Of a DNA stretch of 36,920 nucleotides, positions 1 to 7,673 are shown piece after piece. How positions within the stretch are numbered: position 1 is the first letter of the stretch; each line of letters opens with the position of its first letter. Source of the stretch: a virus; the IMG/VR virus record IMGVR_UViG_3300027770_000131, positions 1 to 36,920 of that record. One strand, given 5' to 3'. The notes beneath the pieces were generated by a model. That model saw only the letters and a program-made list of their open reading frames with translations, searched no databases and was not told where the DNA came from. A program made the position numbers and the translations under genes.

Positions 1-398
1 CTATACGTGGTAGGTCTTTTACAAATTGTATTATATTAATTGATGAATTTCAGAACATTAACCACGATAATGCAAAAACATTCCTAACTAGATTTTCAGA
101 CGATACTAAGGTTATTGTTTTAGGTGATACGGGACAAATTGATTTAAAAAATAAAAAAGATAGTTCATTAGAAAGGCTAATTGAAAGAGTAAAATCAACA
201 CCAATTGACGGTGTTGGGGTTATTGAATTTAACGAATCTGAAACAGTTAGGCATAGACTTACTAGCTACTTTATTAATGTATTTAAAGAACCAGAACAAC
301 CCAAACCGCAACCACAACAAAATAAAAAAAATACAAAAAAATCTATTTTTAAAAGTTTTATCGATTTATTTAAAAATAACTTGACTTTATTCTTATAA
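1..398 (+). CDS. phoH: PhoH-like ATPase, C-terminal part (5' truncated)
   Basis: The reading frame is open from base 3 to TAA at 396-398, and its beginning lies outside the window. The translation starts IRGRSFTNCIILIDEFQN, which is the Walker B region (ILIDEFQN) of PhoH-type ATPases. It continues with LTRFSDDTKVIVLGDTGQID, the usual PhoH motif after Walker B. PhoH proteins are P-loop NTPases related to the helicase domain of RecD-like enzymes and are very common in tailed phages; their precise role in infection is not settled. After the conserved core the protein ends in a Pro/Gln-rich linker (PEQPKPQPQQNKK) and a short basic hydrophobic tail. The next gene starts 17 bases downstream on the same strand. 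The Walker A part cannot be seen. Confidence 0.85.
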   Translation, partial: IRGRSFTNCIILIDEFQNINHDNAKTFLTRFSDDTKVIVLGDTGQIDLKNKKDSSLERLIERVKSTPIDGVGVIEFNESETVRHRLTSYFINVFKEPEQPKPQPQQNKKNTKKSIFKSFIDLFKNNLTLFL

Positions 399-414
399 TT
401 GCTATTATTCTACC

Positions 415-1017
415 ATGAATATAGGTATATCAATAAATGAAGTTTTAAGAGATTTTTTAGGTCAGTTATTATACACATATGACAAGTATATTGAAAAAAC
501 TGATATTAAAGAAACAGAAATTACTAGTCTAAACTTAACAGAATTTTTAAAATTCGAAAACGTAGACGAATGTAATAAGTTTCTATATTTAGAAGCACCC
601 CTAGAAATCTTTGGCCATGCAGATTTAAAATTTGATGGCGTAATGGCTCACTTTAATAATCTTTTAATGGATATTAAAGACGAGGAAGAACACCAAATTA
701 TTTTGGTTAGTAAAGAAATAAATAAAAGTATTCCATCAACATTTTTCTTTTTATCTAAAACTGGATGCAGGGCCGAAAAAATAAATTTTGTTCAAAATGC
801 AATGAACGAATGGGACAATGTTGATTTACTAATTACCGCCAACCCAGATGCGCTTAAAAATAAACCAAACGGAAAAATCAGTGTAAAGGTTAAAGCGCCA
901 TACAACGAAAATGTATCTGCCGATTACGAAATCGATTCTATTTTAGATTTTATTAAAGACCAAGAATTAAGAGATAAAATCATAAATTCAAAAATAACAA
1001 CTTACGAAGAAATTTAA
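415..1017 (+). CDS. Conserved hypothetical phage protein, possibly a degenerate HAD-like nucleotidase
   Basis: This is a soluble acidic protein of 200 residues starting at the first ATG after the PhoH-like gene. No signal peptide or membrane helix is visible. Three segments have a HAD-phosphatase look: the N-terminal strand-turn MNIGISINEVLRD (where D-x-D/N-G-V would be expected), a middle strand IILVSKE (motif II/III position) and a late VDLLITANP strand-turn. The nucleophilic Asp of a HAD enzyme is missing (Ser in ISINEV), so if the fold is right the protein is probably not a normal phosphatase. This fold suggestion is inference from residue patterns only. It is three bases from the following gene and likely cotranscribed with it. 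Confidence 0.7.
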   Translation: MNIGISINEVLRDFLGQLLYTYDKYIEKTDIKETEITSLNLTEFLKFENVDECNKFLYLEAPLEIFGHADLKFDGVMAHFNNLLMDIKDEEEHQIILVSKEINKSIPSTFFFLSKTGCRAEKINFVQNAMNEWDNVDLLITANPDALKNKPNGKISVKVKAPYNENVSADYEIDSILDFIKDQELRDKIINSKITTYEEI

Positions 1018-1020
1018 ACT

Positions 1021-1380
1021 ATGTTAGAATTTGGAGACTCAGTCTTTTATATAGACTTAAAAGCTTTTGATAAAGCCATTACAATTATTGACGGCAAAAA
1101 CCCAGAAGACTTAAATGTTGAAACAGAAACAAAAACAACACTAAATGAAAAAGGTGAGGTTTTAATGAGCGAAATATTTCAACGAACAAGTCAAAGAGGT
1201 AAAGAAATTGATGCAACAAAATATGATTTACTTAAAACATTCATTGAGTATATTATAGATTACGAAGACGAAAGCGACGATACACTAGGTGCCGATAGAG
1301 CTTTATCTCAATCACCTCTAGGATATAAAATAGTATTTAATACCTTATTAAAGGAAAACATATTAAAAGAAAAACCATAA
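1021..1380 (+). CDS. Small hypothetical phage protein
   Basis: This 119-residue soluble protein begins with ATG three bases after the stop of the preceding gene, so translational coupling is likely. The first part reads as a beta strand pair (LEFGDSVFYIDLKAFDKAI). The C-terminal half (DATKYDLLKTFIEYIIDYEDESDD and following) is helical and acidic and ends LLKENILKEKP. I do not recognise a family with a known function. The tight spacing with the genes on both sides suggests it works with the possible nucleotidase-like protein or the glycosyltransferases, but nothing in the sequence proves it. Confidence 0.7.
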   Translation: MLEFGDSVFYIDLKAFDKAITIIDGKNPEDLNVETETKTTLNEKGEVLMSEIFQRTSQRGKEIDATKYDLLKTFIEYIIDYEDESDDTLGADRALSQSPLGYKIVFNTLLKENILKEKP

Positions 1381-1404
1381 TAAAAAATAAAAATAAAAAA
1401 ACAA

Positions 1405-2526
1405 ATGGTAGACGAAAAAACAAAACAAGTTAATGAAATTATTGAGAAATTAGACAAAAAAGATTTTAGTCTATATTTTTTCACACTTGACACAAAGGGT
1501 AACCCAACTGCAGGTATTGCAAACATTTACGAACACGTTAAAGTATTAAACGAATTGGGTTACAATGCAAAAATTTTGCATGAGAAAAATGATTATAAAT
1601 TAAAAGGTGATGAATCTGGCATGGGTATTGCCGATTGGTTAGGTGAAGAATACGCTGCGTTACCACACGCATCTATTGAAAACCAAAATTTAAATGTTTC
1701 ACCAGCTGATTTTATTGTAATTCCAGAAATATTCCCAACACTAATGGACCAAATTAAAGGGTTTCCGTGTAGAAAAATTGTATTGTCTCAGTGTTATGAT
1801 TATTTATTGGACCTTTTACCAATCGGTAAAAGATGGGAAACCGATTATGGTTTTGGGCATGTAATTACAACTAGTGATAAACAAGCTAATTACCTAAAAA
1901 GTCTTTTCCCAGCAATTAAAACACACACAGTACCTGTATCAATCCCTAGTTATTTTAAACAAAATGAAAAACCAAAAATTCCTGTAATCGCAATCTTAAC
2001 AAGAAACCAAGGCGATGCAGCTAAGCTGGCTAAATCATTTTATTTGCAATACCCTATCTACAAATGGGTTAGCTTTAAAGAATTAAGAGGCCTATCTAGA
2101 CAACAATTTGCGGATGAATTATCTAAATGTTGTTTAGCTGTTTGGGTTGATGACAATTCTGGATTTGGAACATTCCCAATTGAATCAATGGAATGTGGTA
2201 CGCCAGTTATTGGTAAAATACCAAACATGGTTCCAGAATGGATGGAAACAATTGACGAAACTGGAAACCAAATTATTAATAATAATGGGGTTTGGACAAA
2301 TACAACAATTAATATCCCTGAATTGATTGCAACATATATGAAAGTTTGGTTTGAGGACTCAGTACCATCAGAACTAATGGAATCAATAAAAAAATCTACA
2401 GGGTTATATACACCTGAAAAACAAAGACAAGCAATTGAAAGTGTATACGCTAAATTGACTGCGGAAAGAAAAGAAGAATTTAATAACATTTTAAAAGCTC
2501 AAGAAGCTGTAACAGAAAACAAATAA
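1405..2526 (+). CDS. GT-B fold glycosyltransferase (GT4-like)
   Basis: This protein of 373 residues has the two-domain layout of GT-B glycosyltransferases. The N-terminal half contains GIANIYEHVKVLNELGYNAKILHEKND, the Rossmann strand-helix-strand of the acceptor domain. The C-terminal half carries the donor-binding signature around residues 246-281: WVDDNSGFGTFPIESMECG then TPVIGKIP, matching the E-x7-E type motif (GFG-P-E-M-x-C-G-TPV) of family GT4. It should transfer a nucleotide-activated sugar; the acceptor (DNA base, virion protein or host surface glycan) cannot be told. A second, unrelated-fold glycosyltransferase follows ten bases downstream, so the two probably act in one pathway. No membrane segment is seen. 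Confidence 0.85.
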   Translation: MVDEKTKQVNEIIEKLDKKDFSLYFFTLDTKGNPTAGIANIYEHVKVLNELGYNAKILHEKNDYKLKGDESGMGIADWLGEEYAALPHASIENQNLNVSPADFIVIPEIFPTLMDQIKGFPCRKIVLSQCYDYLLDLLPIGKRWETDYGFGHVITTSDKQANYLKSLFPAIKTHTVPVSIPSYFKQNEKPKIPVIAILTRNQGDAAKLAKSFYLQYPIYKWVSFKELRGLSRQQFADELSKCCLAVWVDDNSGFGTFPIESMECGTPVIGKIPNMVPEWMETIDETGNQIINNNGVWTNTTINIPELIATYMKVWFEDSVPSELMESIKKSTGLYTPEKQRQAIESVYAKLTAERKEEFNNILKAQEAVTENK

Positions 2527-2535
2527 TTTAAAAAT

Positions 2536-3339
2536 ATGGAAAAAAATAAATCAAAGATTTCAGTAATTCTACCAGTACACGAATTAACAGAAGAAACAAA
2601 ACCAATGTTTTTAAACGCCGTAAAAAGCGTTGAACAACAAACAGTAACACCTGACGAATTGCTTATTGTAATTCCAAAGGGAAGTGATGTTGCTAAGTAT
2701 CTTAAAACAGTAGATTTTGGTGAAATAAAAAGTATTGTATCTATCCATGAAAATGACGGAGAAACTGATTTTGCTAGCCAAGTAAATTTTGGTGCATCTA
2801 AAGCAAAATCTGAATGGATTTCACTTTTAGAATTGGATGACGAATATTCTAGCATTTGGTTTAAAAATGTTGTTGAGTACAGAAAGACTCATCCAAATGT
2901 TGAACTTTTCATGCCACTTGTTGTTGACGTTGATTCAAATGGTTCTTTTATTGGTTTTACTAATGAAGCTGTTTGGGCCACAGGTTTTTCAGATGAGTTA
3001 GGTGTATTAGATTTGAATGCTTTATTAATGTACCAGAATTTTAATATTGATGGTATCGTTGTTAAAAAATCTACATTTGAAACTTATGGTGGATTTAAAC
3101 CTAGTATTAAATTAACATTTATTTATGAGTTCTTATTAAGAATGACATTTAAAGATGTTAAAGTTATGACAATCCCTAGATTCGGATACAAACACGTAAA
3201 TCAAAGACCTGGTTCTTTATTTGATAGCTATAAAAATACAATTGACCCAGCCGAAGCAAGATGGTGGTTAAGTCAAGCAAAAAAAGAATATTATTTTGAA
3301 AAAGACAGGAAAATAACATATGAAACACAAAAAGTGTAA
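2536..3339 (+). CDS. GT-A fold family 2 glycosyltransferase
   Basis: The N-terminus KISVILPVHELTEETKPMFL followed by SVEQQTVTPDELLIVI is the classic start of a GT2 glycosyltransferase (nucleotide-binding strand and helix). The metal-binding DxD-type motif is at about residues 97-104 (LLELDDEYS). The C-terminal part shows FETYGGFKPSIKLTFIYEFLLRM, which resembles the catalytic GGF..D/E segment of this family. The length, 267 residues, is typical of a single-domain GT2. The stop codon abuts the ATG of the sigma-factor gene. The substrate is unknown; the pair of glycosyltransferases beside each other suggests sequential sugar additions. Confidence 0.85.
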   Translation: MEKNKSKISVILPVHELTEETKPMFLNAVKSVEQQTVTPDELLIVIPKGSDVAKYLKTVDFGEIKSIVSIHENDGETDFASQVNFGASKAKSEWISLLELDDEYSSIWFKNVVEYRKTHPNVELFMPLVVDVDSNGSFIGFTNEAVWATGFSDELGVLDLNALLMYQNFNIDGIVVKKSTFETYGGFKPSIKLTFIYEFLLRMTFKDVKVMTIPRFGYKHVNQRPGSLFDSYKNTIDPAEARWWLSQAKKEYYFEKDRKITYETQKV

Positions 3340-4068
3340 ATGGTTAACAAAAGAGGACGCAAAAGAAAAAACGAAATGTATTTTGGTCCAGATGAAGAAA
3401 GAGCCGTTAACGAATATTTAGCATCTACTGATGACACAGAAAGAAACTTAATTTACAATCAATGGTTAAAAGAACCATTAGATAAAATGATAGAATCTAT
3501 TATTAGAAAGTATAAATTATATAGAAAGGGTGAAACGTTTGAGGATTTACATAGCGACACCCTTTCTTTTCTAATGACAAAAGCTCATAAGTTTGAAAAT
3601 GCTAGAGGTAAAAAAGCTTATTCTTACTATGGGACAATATGCAAACATTACATATTGGGGTTATTAATCAAGGATGAAAAACATACCAAACAAACAGCAT
3701 CCTATGAAGATATATCTTCCGACATAGAACAACGTAAAGACCTAAGCTATGTTATTGATGAAGATGATTTTTCAATGGATGAGTTTTTTAAAAAACTTAC
3801 GAATGGTATTAAAGATGAATTAAATGATGAAAATTTACCACCCAAGAAAAAGCTAACCGATAATGAAAAAAAAGTTGGCCAGTCATTAATCGAAATATTA
3901 CAACATTGGGAAACATCATTTGATGCTATGAGCGGTGGTTCAAAATATAATAAAAACTCCGTACTAGAGACCATGAGAAATTATACCAATTTATCAACAA
4001 AAGATATACGATTGGCTATGAGAAGATTTAAAGATTTATATGAATTTTTAAAATACCAAAATCCGTAA
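3340..4068 (+). CDS. 55: Late-transcription sigma factor, T4 gp55-like
   Basis: This 242-residue basic protein has a sigma region 2-like helical core at about residues 36-112: RNLIYNQWLKEPLDKMIESI, then KGETFEDLHSDTLSFLMTKA, HKFENARGKKAYSYYGTICK and HYILGLLIK. The order 'E-D-L-x-x-D...F-L...K..KF....G.KAYSY.GTI.K.Y' is the signature of T4 gp55 and its relatives, the small sigma factors that direct host RNA polymerase to phage late promoters. A long acidic insert follows, then a C-terminal helical segment ending FKDLYEFLKYQNP. In T4 the C-terminus of gp55 contacts the sliding clamp; whether this tail does is untested. It starts directly at the stop codon of the glycosyltransferase gene. It is the likely reader of the repeated ATATTTATTA elements in this window. 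Confidence 0.85.
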   Translation: MVNKRGRKRKNEMYFGPDEERAVNEYLASTDDTERNLIYNQWLKEPLDKMIESIIRKYKLYRKGETFEDLHSDTLSFLMTKAHKFENARGKKAYSYYGTICKHYILGLLIKDEKHTKQTASYEDISSDIEQRKDLSYVIDEDDFSMDEFFKKLTNGIKDELNDENLPPKKKLTDNEKKVGQSLIEILQHWETSFDAMSGGSKYNKNSVLETMRNYTNLSTKDIRLAMRRFKDLYEFLKYQNP

Positions 4069-4095
4069 GTTTAGTAAAAAAAGTCTTTTGTTAGG

Positions 4096-4104
4096 TATTT
4101 ATAT
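4096..4104 (+). promoter_or_regulatory. Candidate phage late promoter box
   Basis: TATTTATAT occurs 21 bases before the ATG at 4117, in the short gap after the sigma-factor gene. It is a variant of the ATATTTATTA element found upstream of many genes here and is followed by an A-rich stretch. Promoter function is inferred from recurrence and position. Confidence 0.45.
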
Positions 4105-4116
4105 AAAAATATAACT

Positions 4117-4500
4117 ATGCCAAGAAAGAAAAAACAAGACGTAAAAGTAAATGACGTCGAAAGCCTAGAAGGTTTAATGCAAGAAACTTACAATGATGCA
4201 TGCCTACAAATAAATGATGCTCAACGCGGTATAAACGAATTAGCATCAAGCGCAGTACCTCAAGACGTAGATGATTTAACAAAAATAGCCAAAGAAAAAG
4301 GTGGTTTATTAAAGGTTAAAGACTCTGCAATTAGAATTAAACTAGAATTAGCAAAATTACAAAGCGATATACTTAAAAATAGAGGTGATGCCGAAACCGC
4401 AATTCAAGAAAGAACTGACGGTAAAGCATCTCTAAATGATTTTAAATCAATTAGAGAAATGCTTAAAAACGATAAAGATATTGAAAATCAACAAGATTAA
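4117..4500 (+). CDS. Possible terminase small subunit (gp16-like) or other helical phage protein
   Basis: This protein of 127 residues has a very basic start (MPRKKKQDVK) and is otherwise almost wholly helical, with ETYNDACLQINDAQRGINEL and a second helix around DSAIRIKLELAKLQSDILKN. The size, basic N-terminus, coiled-coil centre and the segment KEKGGLLKVKDSAIRIKLEL resemble small terminase subunits of T4-like phages, which form rings that recognise DNA for packaging. The large subunit lies far away at 20164-21945 on the other strand, whereas in T4 the two genes are neighbours, so this assignment is tentative. A candidate late promoter box precedes it, and the downstream gene begins two bases after its stop. 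Confidence 0.5.
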   Translation: MPRKKKQDVKVNDVESLEGLMQETYNDACLQINDAQRGINELASSAVPQDVDDLTKIAKEKGGLLKVKDSAIRIKLELAKLQSDILKNRGDAETAIQERTDGKASLNDFKSIREMLKNDKDIENQQD

Positions 4501-4502
4501 TT

Positions 4503-6017
4503 ATGTCTGTTTTAGTTAAAAAGAAGCAAATTTTTGGGAACATAGCGGCAGACAGGACGATTACGGAGGGTATGCCAAAATTAAAGCTAAGTTCTTCAAT
4601 GCCATCTATTAATAATGGTGGTAACGTTGTTGCTTTTTTAACAGATTTAATTAAATCATTAGAAGGTTACGAATCACTTGTTGATACCGTAATCGAAACG
4701 CTTACAAAATATCTTGGTAAGCTTGAAACTGAGATTAAAAATGCGTTGCAACTAGAATTAAAAGCTATTGTAAGTTGCGGGGTAAATCCAAGCTTACCTG
4801 ATTATATTAAATCAACAGGTACTGGTATAAAATTTACTGTTGATAAAATAGATTTTACACACATATTAAAAGTTGACCCAAATTCAGAAACTGGTCAATT
4901 TATTTACACCGACTTAACACCAAACTTAATTAATAGTAAAGATTTTAATACTTTCCTATACCAAGTAATACAAAATGACGGTTCTGTTCATGGATGGGGT
5001 AATCAAACATCTGGTGCTGATATTTTAACCTTTCAATTTAAATCTGTTGACGTTAGCGGTGTTGACCCAAATAATACATTAACAATTAAAGCTGACCCAG
5101 CGTATGATAATAAATCATTAAGCGATTTAAATAATAATTTTATTAATAGTATTACACTATTCGATTCGGCAAAATTGTTGACTAATCTTGTTGATAATAT
5201 ATTTGGTACTGTATCTAATATAGCAAAAACATCTAAAAACTTTTTAGAGAGCAAATCAAAAACAAATTTTATTATAAATAAAATTACAAACACCGAAGGC
5301 AACGATATACTTTCAGATAAATTTTTTGATTTCACAAATAAAGAAAAAAAACTTTTTGAAGAAGAAGCAAATTTATTGAAACAAGGTAAAGCAATATATA
5401 AAACTGGTGGTGAATTTTATGCAAATATATCATCCGTGTCGCTAAAAAACATGACCAATTCTGTATCTGGTGCAACAACAGAAGTACAGAAAAAAGAAGC
5501 GATTAAAACCTCATTAAATAATTTAAGTAGTCAAATATCAAGCGCATCAAATAACGCTAATAACTTAATTAATAATCGTAATAATCAGTTAAAAAAATTA
5601 AGTAATAAACTTGACTCTTTTACTAATATTAGGGTTGACCACAAAGCATTAAGTTTAAATTTTATACAACAAATCATAAATGATTTTGTTAAAGTTATTG
5701 TTAATGTTTTATTATCGCCAAAAATTGTAACAATTTTTCTTTTAAATTTTAAAATCATATATGGCCCAAATGAAACATTTTCAGACCCTGTTGATTTTAT
5801 AAAAAAGAATAGAAATTTAGTTAAAAATGTTATTAAAAGAGTGAGTGGTATAATAATAAAAATATTATTAGAAAAGGCTATAAAAAGAATAACACAGTTA
5901 ATTGCAGAATCACAATTAAAAAAACAAATTGATAAAAACAAATCAAATGTAACACAATTGCTAAGTTTAGTTGGCGTTCCGCAAGATGTACTTAGACAAA
6001 TAAAAGGACTTATATGA
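4503..6017 (+). CDS. Putative tail/baseplate structural protein
   Basis: This 504-residue protein has no hydrophobic signal. The first 130 residues contain a long amphipathic helical region (VVAFLTDLIKSLEGYESLVD onward), then a stretch of beta structure with VSCGVNPSLP and a WGNQTSGADILTF segment. The centre and C-terminus are Asn/Ser/Lys-rich and strongly helical, ending in a basic helix. Placement between a possible packaging gene and an OB-fold baseplate hub gene, and overlap with the next gene by an ATGA-type junction, support a virion or assembly role, most likely baseplate or tail. I do not recognise a specific T4 counterpart. Confidence 0.65.
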   Translation: MSVLVKKKQIFGNIAADRTITEGMPKLKLSSSMPSINNGGNVVAFLTDLIKSLEGYESLVDTVIETLTKYLGKLETEIKNALQLELKAIVSCGVNPSLPDYIKSTGTGIKFTVDKIDFTHILKVDPNSETGQFIYTDLTPNLINSKDFNTFLYQVIQNDGSVHGWGNQTSGADILTFQFKSVDVSGVDPNNTLTIKADPAYDNKSLSDLNNNFINSITLFDSAKLLTNLVDNIFGTVSNIAKTSKNFLESKSKTNFIINKITNTEGNDILSDKFFDFTNKEKKLFEEEANLLKQGKAIYKTGGEFYANISSVSLKNMTNSVSGATTEVQKKEAIKTSLNNLSSQISSASNNANNLINNRNNQLKKLSNKLDSFTNIRVDHKALSLNFIQQIINDFVKVIVNVLLSPKIVTIFLLNFKIIYGPNETFSDPVDFIKKNRNLVKNVIKRVSGIIIKILLEKAIKRITQLIAESQLKKQIDKNKSNVTQLLSLVGVPQDVLRQIKGLI

Positions 6018-6463
6018 GCGACGTTAATACAGGTAAAAAATCAGAATTTACTACAGATAACTTGAATTTCAATTCAATTAATAGTGTTTTAAATTTAATA
6101 TTGGCAGCATTTAAAATACCTAAACCACCAGTTACACCATTACCACCACCATTATTATTAAGTGGTGGTCAATTACGCCCAGGCGTAACCTCAACCGAAA
6201 TTGCATCTAGAATAATATCTAGACAATCTGAATCTGGTGCTGTTGTTGGTGATGTTTTTGCTGACGGTAACAATATTGCGGAAGCAATGGAATTAATTAG
6301 AATTGAAGAAATAATGAACGCGCTACTAACCGAAGGCAAAATAGAAATTGTGATACCTCCTGGGATACCAGTTGTAACAACGGGAATTGGAAACCTAGGT
6401 GCACCTGTTGTTTCATTTGGCATTACAACATCTTTTGCATCTGGATGGGGTGTTTTACGTTAA
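6014..6463 (+). CDS. Small virion-associated protein with proline-rich segment
   Basis: The ATG overlaps the TGA of the previous gene by three bases (ATGA), which indicates translational coupling. The 149-residue product has a helix (SINSVLNLILAAFKI), then a proline-rich linker (PKPPVTPLPPPLLL), a central part, and a Gly/Val-rich beta C-terminus (VIPPGIPVVTTGIGNLGAP then VVSFGITTSFASGWGVLR). It contains ALLTEGKI, an L-T-E/G sequence similar to the prohead protease sites of head proteins here, though this may be coincidental. The function is unknown; context points to tail or baseplate. Confidence 0.6.
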   Translation: MSDVNTGKKSEFTTDNLNFNSINSVLNLILAAFKIPKPPVTPLPPPLLLSGGQLRPGVTSTEIASRIISRQSESGAVVGDVFADGNNIAEAMELIRIEEIMNALLTEGKIEIVIPPGIPVVTTGIGNLGAPVVSFGITTSFASGWGVLR

Positions 6464-6473
6464 AAAATTTTTT

Positions 6474-6677
6474 ATGAATATAAATGAAAAAAAATCTTTT
6501 TTTGATGAATTAGATGAGAAATCTAATAATGAAATTCTATTTGAAATTAAACAAATGGAAGCTGACCATGAAGCATTAAAATTAAAGATGATAAAAGACT
6601 ACGATAAATTAGTCGAAATAGAAAAAAAATTTGAAAAAGCAAATTTAATTTTACTTAAAAGATTAAAAGGAGAATAA
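6474..6677 (+). CDS. Small coiled-coil protein
   Basis: I chose the ATG at 6474 (MNINEKKSFFDELDEKSNNE) because the longer in-frame start at 6399 would lie inside the previous gene and adds residues (MHLLFHLALQ...) with no protein-like pattern. The resulting 67-residue protein is one charged helix with heptad-like spacing (EIKQMEADHEALKLKMIKDY, then DKLVEIEKKFEKANLILLKRL). It ends one base before the baseplate hub gene. It could be a tail assembly chaperone or small structural partner; no family is recognised. Confidence 0.65.
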   Translation: MNINEKKSFFDELDEKSNNEILFEIKQMEADHEALKLKMIKDYDKLVEIEKKFEKANLILLKRLKGE

Positions 6678-6678
6678 T

Positions 6679-7644
6679 ATGGGTGCTGAAAATAAATATA
6701 TCACCAATAAACTTAGCACATCTAAAGAAGTAGATAAGGTAAAAACGGTACAACTAGGTCTTGTTGTAAGTGTTGATGACCCTTATGGTTTAGGTAGAAT
6801 TAAAGTTAGAATTCCAGGTAATGCAAACGTTGGTGGTGACTCAGATGCTACCGTAGATGAATTACCATGGTCATATCCAATGGTTTCTAAATTTTTTACT
6901 GGTCAACCAAAAGTAAATGAAGGTGTTTTTATATTGACTTTTACTAATCAAAAATCACATAGTGATAGATTATATTTTGGTCCTATAATATCACAATTAG
7001 ATAAATTAAATTTTGACGCTTTAAATGTAAGTGCGCTAAATGCCTTTACATTTGCGAATGTAAATCCAAGTGTTGATATGAATAGAATCCCAGCATTAAA
7101 TGGGGTTTTTCCAAAACTAGATGACATAGCGATACAAGGTAGAGATAATACAGATATAATATTAAGAAAGAACGAAATATTAATAAGAGCTGGTAAATTT
7201 GTTGAATCAAAACCTAATGAAAATAACCCATATAAATTTCAATTCAATAACACAACACAGGGATTCATACAAATTAAAAACAATGTTAATCTAGTTAGAG
7301 ATGGCCAAGATTTGGGTAGCGTAACCAATATTGTTGGTAATAAAATTAACTTAATAACACATAAAGATGGTGCGCCTAGATTTAATGTAATGAATCAAGA
7401 AACACAAATTAGTGATGAAGAAATTCTAAATATTCTTGAACAAGCACATCCGTTACCTTTTGGTGACTTACTTGTTCAATATTTAATACTTCTAAAAAAT
7501 GCCTTCTTAAACCACGTACACAATTATAATGGTATTCCACCAACCGATTTAACAGTTGGAACAACACTTCCAGTTAAAGAATTTAACGATAAAGCTGAAG
7601 ACTTAGAAAACAGAATGTTATCCAAAAACATCCGTATAAATTAA
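6679..7644 (+). CDS. Baseplate hub / spike protein with gp5-like OB-fold
   Basis: Residues about 20-110 form the OB-fold of T4 gp5/VgrG-type proteins: VQLGLVVSVDDPYGLGRIKV then RIPG, followed by LPWSYPMVSKFFTGQPKVNE and GVFILTFTNQ. In T4, gp5 sits at the centre of the baseplate and carries the cell-puncturing needle. This protein is 321 residues and lacks a visible lysozyme domain and the repetitive beta-helix, so it is a shortened relative. The C-terminus, PLPFGDLLVQYLILLKNAFL then NHVHNYNGIPP, is a conserved tail in such phage hub proteins. An AGGAG lies seven bases before the ATG, but it is also the end of the previous coding sequence (KGE) and may be chance. Confidence 0.75.
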   Translation: MGAENKYITNKLSTSKEVDKVKTVQLGLVVSVDDPYGLGRIKVRIPGNANVGGDSDATVDELPWSYPMVSKFFTGQPKVNEGVFILTFTNQKSHSDRLYFGPIISQLDKLNFDALNVSALNAFTFANVNPSVDMNRIPALNGVFPKLDDIAIQGRDNTDIILRKNEILIRAGKFVESKPNENNPYKFQFNNTTQGFIQIKNNVNLVRDGQDLGSVTNIVGNKINLITHKDGAPRFNVMNQETQISDEEILNILEQAHPLPFGDLLVQYLILLKNAFLNHVHNYNGIPPTDLTVGTTLPVKEFNDKAEDLENRMLSKNIRIN

Positions 7645-7654
7645 TATTACCAGA

Positions 7655-7663
7655 TATTTATTA
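7655..7663 (+). promoter_or_regulatory. Candidate phage late promoter box
   Basis: GATATTTATTAATAAAAAG lies in the 29-base gap before the ATG at 7674, with TATTTATTA starting 19 bases upstream of the start codon. It is a full match to the recurrent element of this window. Confidence 0.55.
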
Positions 7664-7673
7664 ATAAAAAGAA

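Noticed and set aside
6668-6678. AGGAG before 6679 as a Shine-Dalgarno site
   Set aside because: It encodes the end of the previous gene and no similar site occurs before the other genes, in keeping with Bacteroidota-type initiation.
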